Shown: in pieces, positions 10,105-24,369 of the stretch
Position numbering within the stretch: the stretch's first letter is position 1
Layout: every line of letters begins with the position of its first letter
Program-made: the position numbers and the translations under genes
The notes under the pieces: generated by a model
The model's input: the letters and a program-made list of their open reading frames with translations, nothing else
Told to the model about the DNA's origin: nothing
Databases searched by the model: none
Assembly: GCF_021347895.1 (NCBI RefSeq)
Contig: NC_067123.1
Location: 5,523,828 to 5,587,827, forward strand
DNA from: Acanthochromis polyacanthus
Lineage: Eukaryota > Chordata > Actinopteri > Pomacentridae
Direction: 5' to 3'
Length of the DNA stretch: 64,000 nt

Positions 10105-11230
10105 TTATGGTTCATAAGTCCTAATAATCCTGAAAAAATGATGATAAATTTTAAAAAATTGTCTAAAATCTGAGCTCAAGTCTTAGAAGGTTCTGCAGAG
10201 CTGATCTTAAATTGTCTCCCAGAGTAAAGACTCGCAATAAAAACATCATTTGCACAGATATAAACATGAGATAAAAGTGGAAAAGATACATTTATAATCA
10301 AATTTTATGATCGAAATTTGTTTATTTATGCTTAATATTACAAAATTGATACATTTTAGTGAACGCAATCGGCTTTCCCTTACACATATGCCATATTTTC
10401 TCCAAAAATGACTTCTTGTTCAAAGATAATTCTTAGATTTTATGGTTGACAGGTCTTAATAATATGAAAAAATGATGAAAAATGTATTTAAAATTTAAGT
10501 TCCGGTGAAGGTTAGCCCAAACTGATCTGGTCTTTAGTTATTTATATTTATTAGGTCCTCGTCATCCTAAAAAAATAATGAAAAATAAAAAGTGCAGCTA
10601 CAATTTGGGCTCAGATCTTAGAAGGTTCTGCAGATCTTGTGTTAAATCATCTCTCTGAGTAAAAACCTGCAGTAAAAACACAGATACAAACCTGGGATAA
10701 AAGTGCAAAAGGTACAAAATTAATCCGATTTTATGGTGGAAACTTGTTTATTTATGCTTAAAGAGACAAATTTTTTTTGCAAAAGTGAACTTCTATTCTT
10801 AATTTTTTTTTATGCTTATTAGGTCCTAATCCTAAAAACAATGATGACAAATGAAAAGTGCATCCACAATTTAAGCTTAAATCTTAAAAGGCTCTGCAGA
10901 TCTCGTGTTAAATCATCTCTGAGTAAAAACCTGCAGTAAAAACACAGTTTACACAGATACAAACCTGGGATAAAAGTGCAAAAGGTACAAAATGAATCCG
11001 ATTTTTTGGCTGAAGCTTGTTTATTTCTGCTTAATATTACAAATTTGACCAGTTTTAGCAGCAGGTGTAATCCATATTTTCTGCAGAAATGGTGTCTTTT
11101 TCAAAGATAATGCTTAGTTTTTATACATATTAGGTCCTAATAATCCTTAAAAAAATGCTGAAAAATGAATAATGCATGTAAAATCTAAGCTCAGGTTTAA
11201 GGAGGTGAAGGTTTGCAGAGACAGATGTGG
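10105..11230. repeat. Diverged tandem array, unit about 270-330 bp
   Basis: The motif AGGTCCTAATAATCC followed by AAAAAATGATGAAAAATG recurs near 10110, 10445, 10550, 10816 and 11127. Between copies, GGTTCTGCAGAT...TCTGAGTAAAAACCTGCAGT and GGGATAAAAGTGCAAAAGG recur in the same order. Copies are clearly related but diverged, and one is partial. Non-coding. Confidence 0.8.
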
Positions 11231-12969
11231 TCTTAAATCGTTTCTGTGAGCAGAAACCTGCAGTAGAATCCCAGTCTCTCAGTCGGCCTCGGTGTGGTGA
11301 CGGCAGCAGGCCTCAGGTTTGATCTCCTCCTCAGTTTTCTGGCCGATGAAAAGCAGCGTTTCTCGGTCCGGAGCTGCTGCTGCTGCTGCTGTCAGCCGCT
11401 CTGATTAATGGCGCTGCTGAAACATGTCCGGCCACATTAGAGCTCCATGTATCTCCCTCTTTGTTCTGATGGGAAACGGTGTCAGCCGCTCGCCCAGAAA
11501 CAGATAAAGATTTACTGTCATCGGAGGCCAGATTAAAGCGCACAGACATTGATTTCTGAGGGAGAAAAAAACCCACATTTTGGGGAGGAAACTCATTCCA
11601 GCGCCGGCGGAGATATGATCAGCTTATTTGGGAGCCGGATAATATGGAGCCCTTCTCCCAGAATGAACTTTGAAAGAAGTAAATTGTAAATATTGATTTC
11701 TGAAATGAAGTGTCAGTCTCTCTCGGCCAGATTATTCCTATCATCTGGTTGAGGAGGAGGCCGGCGGACAAAGAGAGCAGCTCCTGAAGGGCTTCTGTTG
11801 GAGGGAAGTCAAAGAGGCTTTTATTGGTTCCATCAGATAACCGCTCAGATCTGCAGAAAAATGAAATCAGCCGCCACTTTCTCTGAAGGATCTCCTCTAA
11901 TAAACTCCTTCCTTTGGGGATCTGCTCAGATCGTCACCAATCGGCATCATCTGAGCAACAAAGCATTTTCAGTTATTACTGAAAGAGCTCAGATGGAACA
12001 GAGATTACAGACAGAAAGCAAAAAAAAAAAGCAAAAAAAAAAAAAGGTTCAAGGCAAGAAAAACGAGACATACAAAAAATTACTCAGGTTCTGCAGAATA
12101 AACACTAAAGCTGCATCGCTTAATTGTTTTTTTTAAACTATTTACTGAAGTACTAATATTTATAAGAGTGGATTAATCAGGTTAAGTTGTTTTTTTTCTG
12201 GAAAAAGAGTAAAATTAGTTCATGAAGTGTAATGAGTGCATATTAAAGCTGCAAGAATTACCAACTGATTTTTAAAAATCAATGAAGCTGCTCGAAACAG
12301 GGTAAAGCTGTAAAAAAGAGGAAATTTTTCAGTCCTTAATATACATAATTTTTCTTTAAAATAACAATAATTCCTCATAAAACAACTTTTTTTTTTTACT
12401 GATTTAAAAGACTAAAAAATGTTTAATTTTACAGTAACACAAAAAAAGAATATATTTGTGAAGCACATTGTTTTGAAAAAATATATAAATTACAGTTTTG
12501 GCTGTTTTTTGTGTTTGTTTGTTTTTGATATTACAAAAGTATTTCTTATGTGAACTTTCCATTTTTTAAAAATTATTGTTGATCTGTCATTCAACCAAAA
12601 AAAAACAACATCATAAAAACAAAACAAAAAAATACACAATGTTTCTGTCAAACAACAGTAAATCTCTCTACATTTTTCTTTTTGCTAATTTAAATACACT
12701 AATTTTTTATTTATTTATTTATTTTTTACAGTAACATATAAAAGAACCTCTTTTTTTGGTAAAATACAGACTTTTTAAAATGATATTTACAGTTTTGGCC
12801 ATATCTGCCAATGCTTTATATTTTGGAAACTGGTCACAATATTTGCATGAAACTGAGTAAAAAACTGAAATATTTCCTGCCATGATGCAGTGAACAGACT
12901 TTTCTGCTTGAAGTTGTGATAAAATGACTGAGAGCTGTTGAGCCCCACAGTCTGTATTTGTATCAATTA
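11231..12969. other. Unique island then AT-rich spacer; no gene
   Basis: From about 11240 to 12010 the DNA is GC-richer and non-repetitive apart from a short CTG run near 11371-11391, and is a candidate conserved non-coding island. From 12010 to 12969 it is AT-rich with several poly-A runs. A 112-codon frame at 11798-12136 ends in a Lys-rich poly-A translation and has no domain, so I do not call it. Confidence 0.5.
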
Positions 12970-13182
12970 CACACGTGGACAAAATTGTTGGTACCCCTCA
13001 GTTAAAGAAGGAAAAACCCACAATTCTCACTGAAATCACTTGAAACTCACAAAAGTAACAATAAATAAAAATTTATTGAAAATTAAATAATCAAAATCAG
13101 CCATCACTTTTGAATTGTTGATTAACATAATTATTTAAAAAAACAAACTAATGAAATAGGGCTGGACAAAAATGATGGTACC
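12970..13182. repeat. Left terminal inverted repeat of Tc1 copy 1
   Basis: This 213-bp repeat pairs with 14392-14604 with only a few mismatches (for example ATAGGG against ACAGGC near the inner end). It contains outer and inner transposase-binding-type direct repeats, near 12976-12996 and 13164-13183. Confidence 0.93.
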
Positions 13183-13188
13183 CATAAC

Positions 13189-14325
<1,137 letters not shown>

Positions 14326-14391
14326 TCAATTAAATGACACACCTGAGTTAATCATGTCACTCTGGTCAAATAGTTTTCAATCTTTTATAGA

Positions 14392-14604
14392 GGTACCATC
14401 ATTTTTGTCCAGGCCTGTTTCATTAGTTTGTTTTTTTAAATAATTATGTTAATCAACAATTCAAAAGTGATGGCTGTTTTTGATTATTTAATTTTCAATA
14501 AATTTTTATTTATTGTTACTTTTGTGAGTTTCAAGTGATTTCAGTGAGAATTGTGGGTTTTTCCTTCTTTAACTGAGGGGTACCAACAATTTTGTCCACG
14601 TGTG
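14392..14604. repeat. Right terminal inverted repeat of Tc1 copy 1
   Basis: Reverse complement of 12970-13182, the same 213-bp length, ending in CCACGTGTG next to the TA target copy. It lies upstream of the transposase start and probably contains or adjoins its promoter. Confidence 0.93.
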
Positions 14605-14779
14605 TAATAATTAATAAACAAGCTGCAATAACTTTTGACAGGTTTATGTCATTTTGCACAAATGTAGAGATCTGGGACAGATTTTTCTGTGTCGGGTATG
14701 TTTTTGTCATTTTGAGTAATATTTCAGTAACTTCAAAGATGGACAAATTAACTTTTTACAGGCTTTCCAGACTTTTTCT

Positions 14780-16260
14780 CTCTACTCAGCTCATCAGCTG
14801 TAGAAAGATGTTTCACTGCGCTTCTTCTTGCTGTCAACTGTCACTCTCTCTTGTTGCTGCTGCTTTGTGTCTGCTTTGTGTAATTTTGCACCTTGTTTGT
14901 CTCGTTTTTGTCATTTTGAATCTCGTTTTGTCTTGTTGTTGTCACTTTTTGTCTGGTTTATGTTGCTGTGTGTCTCATTTTGGTTGTTTTGTGTCTCGTT
15001 TTTGTTGTTTTGTGTCTTGTTTTGGTCATTTTGTGCATCTTTGGGACAGTTTTGTCTTATTTTCTGTATTGTTTTGAACATTTTGTGTCGTGTTTGTGCC
15101 GTTTCATGGCTCTTTTGTGTCATTCTGTGGCAGTTTTGTCTCCACATATAATAGATATTTAACTATTTCCATGTTTGTAGCCTCTACAGACTAATTTTCT
15201 CTACTCTGCTCATCAGCTGTAGAAAGATGTTTCATCATGCTGAATGAATCTCCAACAACGTCCTCCTCTGTTCACTGTTTCTGAGCCATGCTGCATTTAT
15301 TTTACTGATCTAGTAGTTTTGATTTTCTTCTTTTTCTAAAATTGTGCAAAATGACCCAAACAAGTGCAAAATTACTTTAAAATAGTTTAAAATTACTCAA
15401 AATGTTTTCAAAAATAATCATTTTAAGTTATTACGGACAATTTGGGTCATTTTGAACATGTTTTAGTCCAGTTATGAGTCTAAAAATGTCCAAAATTATT
15501 AGAAATTTGTCCAAACTGACACAAAACATGACCAGACTGGCTCAGCAGTTTTCCACAATACCTCAAAACTGTCTAAAAAACGCTTGAAACTGGTTCAAAA
15601 TGACTCAAAATGTGTTCAAAATGATCATTTTTCAGTGTCAAGGACAATTTGGATCATTTTGGGTGAATTTTAGTCCAGTTCTGAATCTCTGCTACTCAGC
15701 TGTAGAAAGATGTATCTTCCAACATCTTCCTCCTCTGTTCACTGTTTTTGAGCCATGCTGCATTTATTTTATGGGTTCAGGGTTTTTGAGCTTTCTCTGA
15801 GTCTAAAATTGTCCAAAATCATTTGAAAGTTGTCCAGAGTACATAGAAAATTTCAAAACTGACTCAAAATTTGTCCAGAATAACTTGAAACTTCCCTAAA
15901 GTCACATAAAACTGTCCAAATGGACTTAAAACTTTTCCAAATTAACTCAAGAATTGCCCAAAATAACTTGAAATCTGTCCAAAATTGCTTTAAACTTGTT
16001 CAAAATGACTCAAAATGAGTTCAAAATGCACATTTTATAGTCATTTAGAAACATTTTTTGGTCCTTTTGGGCAATTTTGAGTTGCACACCTCTACAAACT
16101 GTATTGCTCTACTCTGCTCATCAGCTGTAGAGAGATGTTTCTCCATGCTGAATGTATCTCCAACAACGTCCTCCTCTGTTCACTGTTTCTGAGCCATGCT
16201 GCATTTATTTTACTGATCCAGTAGCTTTAATTTTCTTCTCAGCTTCTCTGAGGAAACACT
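14780..16260. repeat. Tandem array, unit about 420-480 bp, with inner CAAAATGACTC subrepeats
   Basis: A block reading CTCATCAGCTGTAGAAAGATG, then CCTCCTCTGTTCACTG and GAGCCATGCTGCATTTATTT, occurs near 15210-15330, 15690-15780 and 16110-16220. A partial copy of its first part is near 14785. Between blocks are low-complexity stretches: TTTTGTGTCTCGTTTTTG (14860-15140) and CAAAATGACTCAAAATG or TTGTCCAAAATT (15340-16080). The long frames here are repeat translations. Confidence 0.8.
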
Positions 16261-17200
16261 GCCTGCAGTACAAACTGAAATATCTCTGGAATTGTGTCAA
16301 GTGACTGAATCAAACACAGCTTGATGGTTGAGCTGAGGAGAGCAGAATTCTTTTTATTTTCCATAGAATGGTGTGAATGCATTATTTTTTGTGTATTTTT
16401 ACTCAAAGCACACAAAACAAAGTGATTTTGATGAAATATTATGATTTCAGGCTCAGATTGGATCCTTTTCCCAACAGAACACTCAGGAACGACAAAAACC
16501 CGACAATTCCTCATGTTTTTACAGTTTCCAGTGTGATTTTGTCAAAATTTAAAGGTAATATTTCTTTCTTTTGACAAGTTTTCAGGTTTACAGGGTTAAA
16601 TGTGACATAGCATTTGAAGAATGGAATAAGAGTTTTTGTGTACATTTTTATGCTATAAATAAGCTGCAATCCTTGTATTTATCAGAGAGAACGATTCTGC
16701 TTTCCCTGTATGTCTAAAGATGAAAACGATAAAAGTGTTTCTTGTATGTTTTTTGTAGAAGTCAGGGCATAAATGTTTTTTCAAAGATTAAATGTGTTAA
16801 AGGTTCATTTTCTAGTTGCATGTCAAAGTAAACTCTTCTTCGGAGAGTTCATTTCTCTTTTTTAAAGCTGCTTTTCTGCATTAAGTGGCCTTTTATTTCA
16901 CCCTTTACCCCTTATTGATGTGACATTTTCCTATTTCACTGATTCTGCAGCTCTGCTCTCCTCTGATGCACTTTGTTGGTTTTATTTGCTGCACAAATAA
17001 AGATTCTTACTACTGAACAAGTAGAACGTTCTCATTTCTGTGCTTCTGCACGTGAACCCTCACTAGGTGGCAGTAGGCGTCTATGCAAATCATCTCCATT
17101 CTGCTTCTTGTTGGAGGAGAGAAGTCAATAAGAACCTCCTCCTCCTCCTCCTCTTCTTCTTTACCTCCTTTTTTCCTTCCGTTTGTCCACTTTGAGTTAA
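16261..17200. other. AT-rich spacer, no gene
   Basis: Nothing coding is supported. A CTCCTC/TTCTTC tract is present near 17138-17165. Confidence 0.6.
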
Positions 17201-19030
17201 AGTAAAACTAATGAAGCTCATTTTCTGCAGCTCACACAGCACTCTGTTGGTCTTTTCTGTCATTTATCAGTATTTTATTCTGAAAGGGCTCAAAAGTTTT
17301 GGATTTGACTATTGAATTAAACATTGTCAGTCCTCACTTTGTTGTTTTTAACACATTTTGTTTCCGTTTCTGTTTTGCATACAAATGTTCAATCTATAAA
17401 TTAACCTAATTTTCTGCAGCTCTGTTTTCTGATAATTATCAGCATTTTCTTGTGAAACTGCCCAAAAGTTTTGGATCTAAACGAGAAAATGGACCATTTC
17501 ACTCGTATTTGATTGGTTTTACATTTTAAATCCATAAAAACACTTTTTTCTGCAGCTCACATGTCACTCTGTTGACCGTTTCTATCGTTTATCAGTATTT
17601 TATTCTGAAAGAGAAATCTTTTGGGCTTGCACAACAAAATTAAGCTTTTTTGACTGTTATTTGTTTCTTTTTTCCTTATTTGGCTTCTGCTTCTGTCTTG
17701 CAAACACATTTTTCAGCCTGCAGCTCACACAACACTCTTTCTGTCTTTTATTAGTATTTTATTCTGAAAGGTCTTGAAAGTTAAGGGTTTGGACAAGAAA
17801 ATGAAGCATTTTTAATCTTCCTTTGGCTATTTTTTTCATTTAGTCTCTTTTATATCCATAAATGATGCTCATTTTCTACAGCTCACACAGCACTCTGCTG
17901 ACTGTTTTGATTTTTCACCATTTTATTCTGAAAGGGCTTTAATGTTTTGGATTTTGACCGCAAAATTAAGCATTTTTAATCCTCATTTAGTTTTTTTTAT
18001 TTGTTTCAAGTTTCTGTCTTAAAAACACATTTTAAATCCAAAAACAATGTTCATTTTCTGCAGCTCATGCAGCACTCTGTTGACCATTTTTGCTATTTGT
18101 CAGTGTTTTATTATGAAAGAGCTCAAAATTTTTGAATCTGTTAGAAAATGAAGCTTAATCATTTCTATTTGGCTGGGTTTTTTTTTGGTTTTTGTTTTTA
18201 CAGTTGTTGTCTCTTTCTGTCTTACAAGCACATTTTAAATCCACCAATGATGCCAGTTTTCTGCAGTTCACACAGCGTTCTGTTGAGCGTTTCTGCCAGT
18301 TTCATTTTTTTTTAAATTTTGCATTTGGACAAGAAAATGAAGCTTAATCAAACATACTTAGCTGATATTTTTTCCAGTTGTTGTCTGTTTCTGTCTTAAA
18401 AGCACATTTTAATGCTCCCATAGCACTTTTTGCTGTAGTTTATCAGTATTTTATTCTGAAAGGGCTCAAAAGTTGTGGGTTACATAAAAAATTAAGCATT
18501 TTTAATTCATTGTTTTCATCTTTTTTATGTTTCTGTCTTACCAACACATTTTAAATGCAACTTGAACAGCATTCTGTCATTTATCAGTCTTTTATTCTGA
18601 AAGGACTCGACAGTTGCGGATTTGAGCAATTTTATTCCTTATTTGTCAGTTTTTTTCCTCTTTTGGTTTCTGTTTCTGCCCTACAAACGCATTTTAAATC
18701 CGCTAATGTAGCTCATTTTGTTCAGCTCACTCACTCTTTTGTTTCATTTGGGAGTATTTTATTCTGAAAAGACTCAGCAGTTGTGAATTTGAACAATTTT
18801 ATTCCTAATTTGTCCTTTTTCCCCTCATTTGGTTCCCGTTTCTCTCCTACAAACACATTTTAAATCCACTAATGTAGCTCATTTTCTTCAGCTCACACAC
18901 CGCTGTTTTTCATTTAACAGTATTTTATTCTGAAAGGGCTCAACAGTTGCAGATTTCACCGTTTTTACTTCTTATTTGTCACTTTTGTCCTCATTAGGTT
19001 TCTGTTTCTGCCTCATAAACACATTTAGCT
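17201..19030. repeat. Diverged tandem array, unit about 165 bp, about 11 copies
   Basis: Each unit carries, in order, CATTTTCTGCAGCTCACACA, a TCAGTATTTTATTCTGAAAG motif, a GGCTCAAAAGTTTTGGATTTG motif and an ACACATTTTAAATCC motif. The second motif recurs near 17268, 17593, 17755, 17920, 18100, 18445, 18585, 18752 and 18918, with weaker copies near 17437 and 18295. It is non-coding, and many small indels show age. Confidence 0.85.
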
Positions 19031-19430
19031 CCGCTGTATCTGTGCTGTTTAGGTGTGGAGGGCTGCACTAATCACTGATCACTTTTTCCATTAAAGCTAA
19101 TTGATTTAATGCACACTGCCAGATTTTTTCCTCCCCTCTGCCTCATTTTGACAAATGAGTGTCAGAGGCCAGCGGCTCTCAGCAGCTGGGAGTGTTCCTA
19201 TCAAAACCGACCGGCGTAATGCAAGGACAGCGCCTGCAGCACTCCGTGTCCTTTAATTGCCATTTACATAGTAGGCTAATCATTATTTTTTTATGTCCCC
19301 TATTAGAGGGAGTCGCTGCTGAAGCACTGAGCAGAGGTGATCCTGAAACCCCAATATTTACATCAATATCTTGCTTTCAGAGTTTGAAAAAGGGAAACGA
19401 TCAACTCTAAGTGCGGTTTTATTCAAATCA
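19031..19430. other. Non-repetitive island, candidate conserved non-coding element
   Basis: This short GC-richer stretch sits between an old tandem array and AT-rich spacer. It holds homeodomain-type TAATTG/CTAATCATTA sites and no simple repeats. It has no convincing exon. Conservation is inferred from texture only. Confidence 0.35.
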
Positions 19431-22400
19431 CATCAATCAGCACTTCTTTTTTCTTCATTGAAGATTTTTCTGTTTCCTTTTTTTTCATTTAATTAGAATG
19501 CTGTTTATCTTTTTAACTCCTATTTTTGTTCTAAATTAATGCTTTTTAAGAGCTTGAAACTGTTAATGCACTGTTTTGTTATATTACAGATAATAACCAG
19601 GAAATTCACAGTGAGATCAGCATTTCTACAAATGTGCTTTTTAACTGAAGCAACATTTGACTTCAAATTACACTATTTTTACTGCATTTAAATCAGCAAC
19701 AAAATGTTGTAATCTTACAAACATCTGCATACTATTGCATTATTATTACATTACATGTTTACATATTTACATATTACTACATTTGCGTGTTATTTGCATG
19801 AAAACAATGTATATTAAGTTTTTTTTTCAAATGTTATTTCACAGGTTTCCTTTTTGTTTTTACTGTTAGAGCTTCTGCTATTGTAGAAATCATAGAAAAA
19901 ATAACAATTTTCACGTTAATTACAGAAAAATTCACCAACAACAGTAACAACAAACATGATAATAAATTAATAAACAGCAAAACAACAACAATAAGTAGTT
20001 AAAATTGTTCGTAATGTCCACAAACAGTAATTCATTCTTTTTGCAATATTTAAGGAGAAAATTACACTATTTAACTGTATTTAAACGCGCAAATAATGTA
20101 ATTATTTTACAGATATCTGCCATTATTTAAATATTTATATATCTTAAAGATTAAAAAAAGTAATTTTAAGGAATTTACCTGTTTTGTTAATTTATAAATA
20201 ACCAGAAAAATTACACACACACACATGAAAAAACACAAAAGTGACTTGCAAGACAGTATTTCATCATTAAAAACATGTTATTGTTTATCTTAACAAATTA
20301 TTATTTTTGTATTTTTTTTACAGTGCAGTTAAGGCCCATAATAGTATTTATGTAGATTTTTGACAGTATTCAATGTTTTTTAGCCAAAAAAGTCCAAGGT
20401 GACATCTGTTATGTGTTTGTTTTGTCCAGAACCCCAAATATGTTCAAATTAAACTGATGTAAACCTGAGAAAACCAGCAAATACCCAAATTTAAGAACGA
20501 GAAACTATACAGTTGGTAATATTTTCTTTTCAAATGACTGAAGCTCTCCCACTCATCCTCTCCTTTAACTGCTTCTAAATATTTGCAGCGGTACATGTCT
20601 CAGACTGTAATTTAAACTGTTGTAACTGAGACGACTTTTCTTTTTACCGGCTGTGTCATTGGTGAGATCAGAAGAGGCCTGAAGGCTGAAAACTGTTCAG
20701 TACTTCATTAAAAATAAGTAAAGTGCTCTCAAAAGACTCATTTGGAAGAAACTGGGATGACATTAGATCAGAAAAATAGAACAAAGAAGGTTTTACAATC
20801 CTCTTAAACCTCCCAGAATCCTTAAATATCACATATTTTGGATCATTCATGACACTTGGAACGATAGTTTCTATATTGTTTCTTCATTTTTTGTACATTT
20901 TTCTTCATTTTCAAGCAACATCTCACAATGTTAACCTGGTGGAAGATGCTTAATATCCAACCTGTGACATTTTCTACGCAGTTTCTCTGCTTTTGTTCCA
21001 AGTTTTGCATTAGCTTTTTAAAGAAAAATTGTTTTTCAACTTGGATAATGATGTGTTCACCTTGTATTTGTCAGTAAAGATTAATTTGCAGCATAAAAAT
21101 TATTAGGAAAAGTGCATGTACGCAGGGCTGCAATGAACAGTTATTGTTGATTATTTTCTGTCAGGACGTTTTGATCAATGTTTTCTGAATCCCAAGATGA
21201 CAAATGTCTCGTTTAATCCAAAGATAATCAATTTATTGTCATATAGGAGGAGAAAAAATTGAAAATATTCCCATTGAAGAAGCTGGAAACTGAGAATTTG
21301 GACAGATTTTTCCCTTAAAAGCTCGAATGTAAAGATTCTGTTTGTTATTTGGCAAGTGCACTGTAAAGGACTTCTTTAAAACAAGTTGTAAACTAATATC
21401 TTAGACAATTCAGAGTTATTTTAGATTTTTTACCACAGTGTTGTTAAATTACAAATAACTAACAAAATGTTTTGTAAATGTTAATCTGTTCCTTTGCATT
21501 TTTTGACTGTAAAATTACACTTTTATTTATTTATTTTACTGTATCTAAATCAGGAAAAAACATAATTACTTTACAGATATTTAACATTATTTTCCCAATT
21601 ACTTTTTTCAATTTTTGAATCTATAATGTTTAATCTTCAATCATGTATCATCTCATTATTATATATTATTATGATCTTATTATTACTTATTATCTTGTAA
21701 TGTATTTTTTAAATTTTTTTGTTAAATTACAGATATTATTTAATAAAATTACAGGAAATCTTAATCTACATGTCAAAAAAATCCACAAAATTGTACGCTC
21801 TTTTTATAAGAGCTCATAAACAATAGAAAAACAACAGAAAGAAAACATAATTTACATATTAGCTGTAAAAAAGAACAACCAAAAAAACAGGAAAAAGATT
21901 AAGACTGCTAATTTTGCCCACATCGAAATACTCTAAAATGACCCGATTTTTATTGTAATTACATATCGTCTAAAAATATAATTATTTTAAAGATATTTGC
22001 AGTTTTTCTCACTATTTTTACAATTTTTTCAAGACAATTTTTCTGCCAGATTTTAGCTACAAAAAGTAGTAAAATAACACAAAAACTAATTAGCTGTCAA
22101 AAGAGGGAAGACACCAAAGTTATAAATATTGTCCACATTAAAAGTCTGTATTTTTACAGACAGTGGTTTGTTGTTCTACTGTGTGACCAAAAAATTATAA
22201 TTTTATTGTAATTACATCAGCTAAAAATATAACTTTTTAAAAGATATCTACAGTTGTTCTGACTATTTTCACAGATTTTGAATGTTGCAGTATTTAACAG
22301 CTTTTAAACATAGTTTTTCTGCCGGATTTTAACAGTTTTTCTTTTGTTTGTTGTTGGTTTTTTTTACACGTTTCTACTGTGTGCAGTAAACGTTGAATGC
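19431..22400. repeat. AT-rich spacer with degenerate ACAGATATTTGC-type repeats
   Basis: Scattered related pieces, such as TTACACTATTTAACTGTATTTAAA followed by TAATTATTTTACAGATAT, recur near 19670, 20065, 21510, 21950 and 22200, with AACAACAGAAA-rich interludes. Copies are very diverged. The same wording recurs at 57.8-60.7 and 62.1-62.5 kb. The middle part (20350-21360) has no clear repeat. No gene is seen. Confidence 0.55.
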
Positions 22401-22813
22401 ATTTTTTTGGTATTTTAAAACAGGTGGTTAAAAAGTTCAGTGTTTTTGTCTGAAATCTGGTGGAGTTTTAGTATAAAGCTGCATAAAAACAGAAAGTTCA
22501 GGTCCTAAACGTCCCCTGTGTGAGACTAAACAGAATTTGCTGTGAGTTTGTATTTGGACTTTGCTGTTTGATTCCCACTTTGGAGTTTGACGAGCTGCTG
22601 GTTTATCTGCTCTGCACGCTCCAGTGGCTAATAATGACAAATGTTTGCTAATGATTAGTAGAGATTGTTTCAGCTCACTTGTAAAAGCCGCGTTTAAGAG
22701 CCATATTTATTGTTCCATTTGCACATTTTGCGATTGTGTTTGAGGGCGGACTAATCGTTATTAATTAGGGCCATTGTTCTGCTGTGTGTGTGTGTGTGTG
22801 TTTTGTATGCAGA

Positions 22814-22852
<39 letters not shown>

Positions 22853-23260
22853 CGGCCTGAAGCCACACTCAGCAAGCTGTGACAAAGGTCCATTACCGAC
22901 TGTGATCACAACGGCCTGTGATCTATTAGCATCATCTAAAAGCTGCATTAGGATGAAGTGGAGACGCTCATAAACACAACGCTCTGATCGGGCCTTTTAA
23001 TGGGTTCACTGGTTTTACTGGAGCCTCTGTAGCTTCTTCCCCCCCGGTTTGGAGGTTAATGCATTTTCAAGTACCCACCAGACGACACTCAGCCAACAAT
23101 GAGGCGAACACGTCCACCAGCGGCCTCAGATTCTGTTGTCATATCCAGTTATTAATTCTCTATCTGCCCAATTAGAGAGTCGCAGCAGAACCTATACATG
23201 AATGCCTCTTTGTTGCAGCATTTGTGTCTTTTTAAATCAGAGGTTCACGACCTTCTTGGC
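22401..23260. other. Non-repetitive island with TG tracts
   Basis: This GC-richer stretch is mostly unique and a candidate regulatory island. It includes TTAATTAGGGCCATTG near 22760 and, apart from the TG runs described separately, has no simple repeats or gene. Confidence 0.35.
22783..22851. repeat. Compound (TG)n microsatellite
   Basis: Two TG runs (22783-22800 and 22816-22851) are separated by a 15-bp spacer. Confidence 0.95.
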
Positions 23261-24369
23261 TTGTGACCCTCAAACAGAAACATGAGTGCATTTTATTTAC
23301 GGTTAAAGCACCTTTATTGATGGCAGAATCCAGTGAATTAGACGTTTATTCTGACCGTCCTTGGAGATCTGGACGAGGATGGAAGCTAGTTAGCATAATA
23401 TCTTCAGAAAAAAGCAGAAAGCAACATCTATAAATCTTGAATTAGATGTTTATTCTGACCATCCTTGGAGATCTGGAAGCTGTTGATTCCACCAGGAGCT
23501 TCCAAATAAAGCAGATAAAACTCTTGTTAATCATTATTACTATTTTTTAAGAGTATAAGGATCATTCCATCTCAAATCATCCAATTTTGAGACAAATTTC
23601 CACTCAAATTTTACATTTTCATAGCATGAAATATGGAAATGTATCAGTTTTTTTTGGGAATTTTAGCTTCATATGTCCAATGCTTTCAGATATTTAAAAA
23701 ATACATGTTGAACCACATTTTTTGTAGTTAAAGCACCTTTAAAAAAAAAGCTTAATCCAGTTGCTATTAATCATCATTCCCAATAATAAGAATATGAGCG
23801 TCATTCTATCTCAAATCATCTAGACTTTTAGAACAATTTCTGCTCAAGCATTTCTGATTTACCTAAACTTTTTATATATTTTGATGTTGGAAAATGTAAC
23901 TGCAAGCCATGATGCCAGATTTTGTTGTCCTTACTTAAAACCCCTCCATAAGGACTTGAAATTTGTTCAAAAGGACTCAAAATGCACCAAAAACAACTTT
24001 AAACTTGACCTAAACTAACAAAAATTGTCCAAAACGTCAATAATGAACAGCTAATGGCCCCTAAAATGAAAAAAAAAAACATGCCCTGTTTTCAAATGAG
24101 GGTGGTGTAGTGTCTCCATAAAGTCTTTGTGAGTGTAACTTGAAATCTGTCTGAAATGACCTGCAACATGGCCACAATCACTAGAAATGTTCCAAAATGA
24201 CAATGATAAAAACTTTTAAAAAAATCCACTCTTTGGTCGACATTTCACCAACTTTGAGGCTCTAACATCAGTAGAATCTGATGTGCGGAAAGTTTGACCA
24301 GACAAGGTTCCAGTTTTTAGATATTTAGACTAAAGGTTGATGTGGACTCACTGGTAGGAAACAGAAGCT
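23261..24369. repeat. Repeat-rich spacer
   Basis: A TTTATTCTGACC(G/A)TCCTTGG motif followed by AGATCTGGA occurs twice about 105 bp apart (near 23345 and 23450). Copies of the CTCAAATCATC repeat family lie near 23570-23720 and 23810-23900. AACTTG...CAAAATG subrepeats like those at 15.4-16.0 kb lie at 23940-24220. No gene is seen. Confidence 0.55.

Noticed and set aside
11798..12136. 112-codon frame
   Set aside because: It ends in a Lys/Gln run from poly-A, with no domain, no splice or start context, and mixed unique and low-complexity DNA.
14592..15162. 161- and 107-codon Cys/Leu/Phe/Val-rich frames
   Set aside because: They are translations of the TTTTGTGTCTCG repeat in several frames at once.
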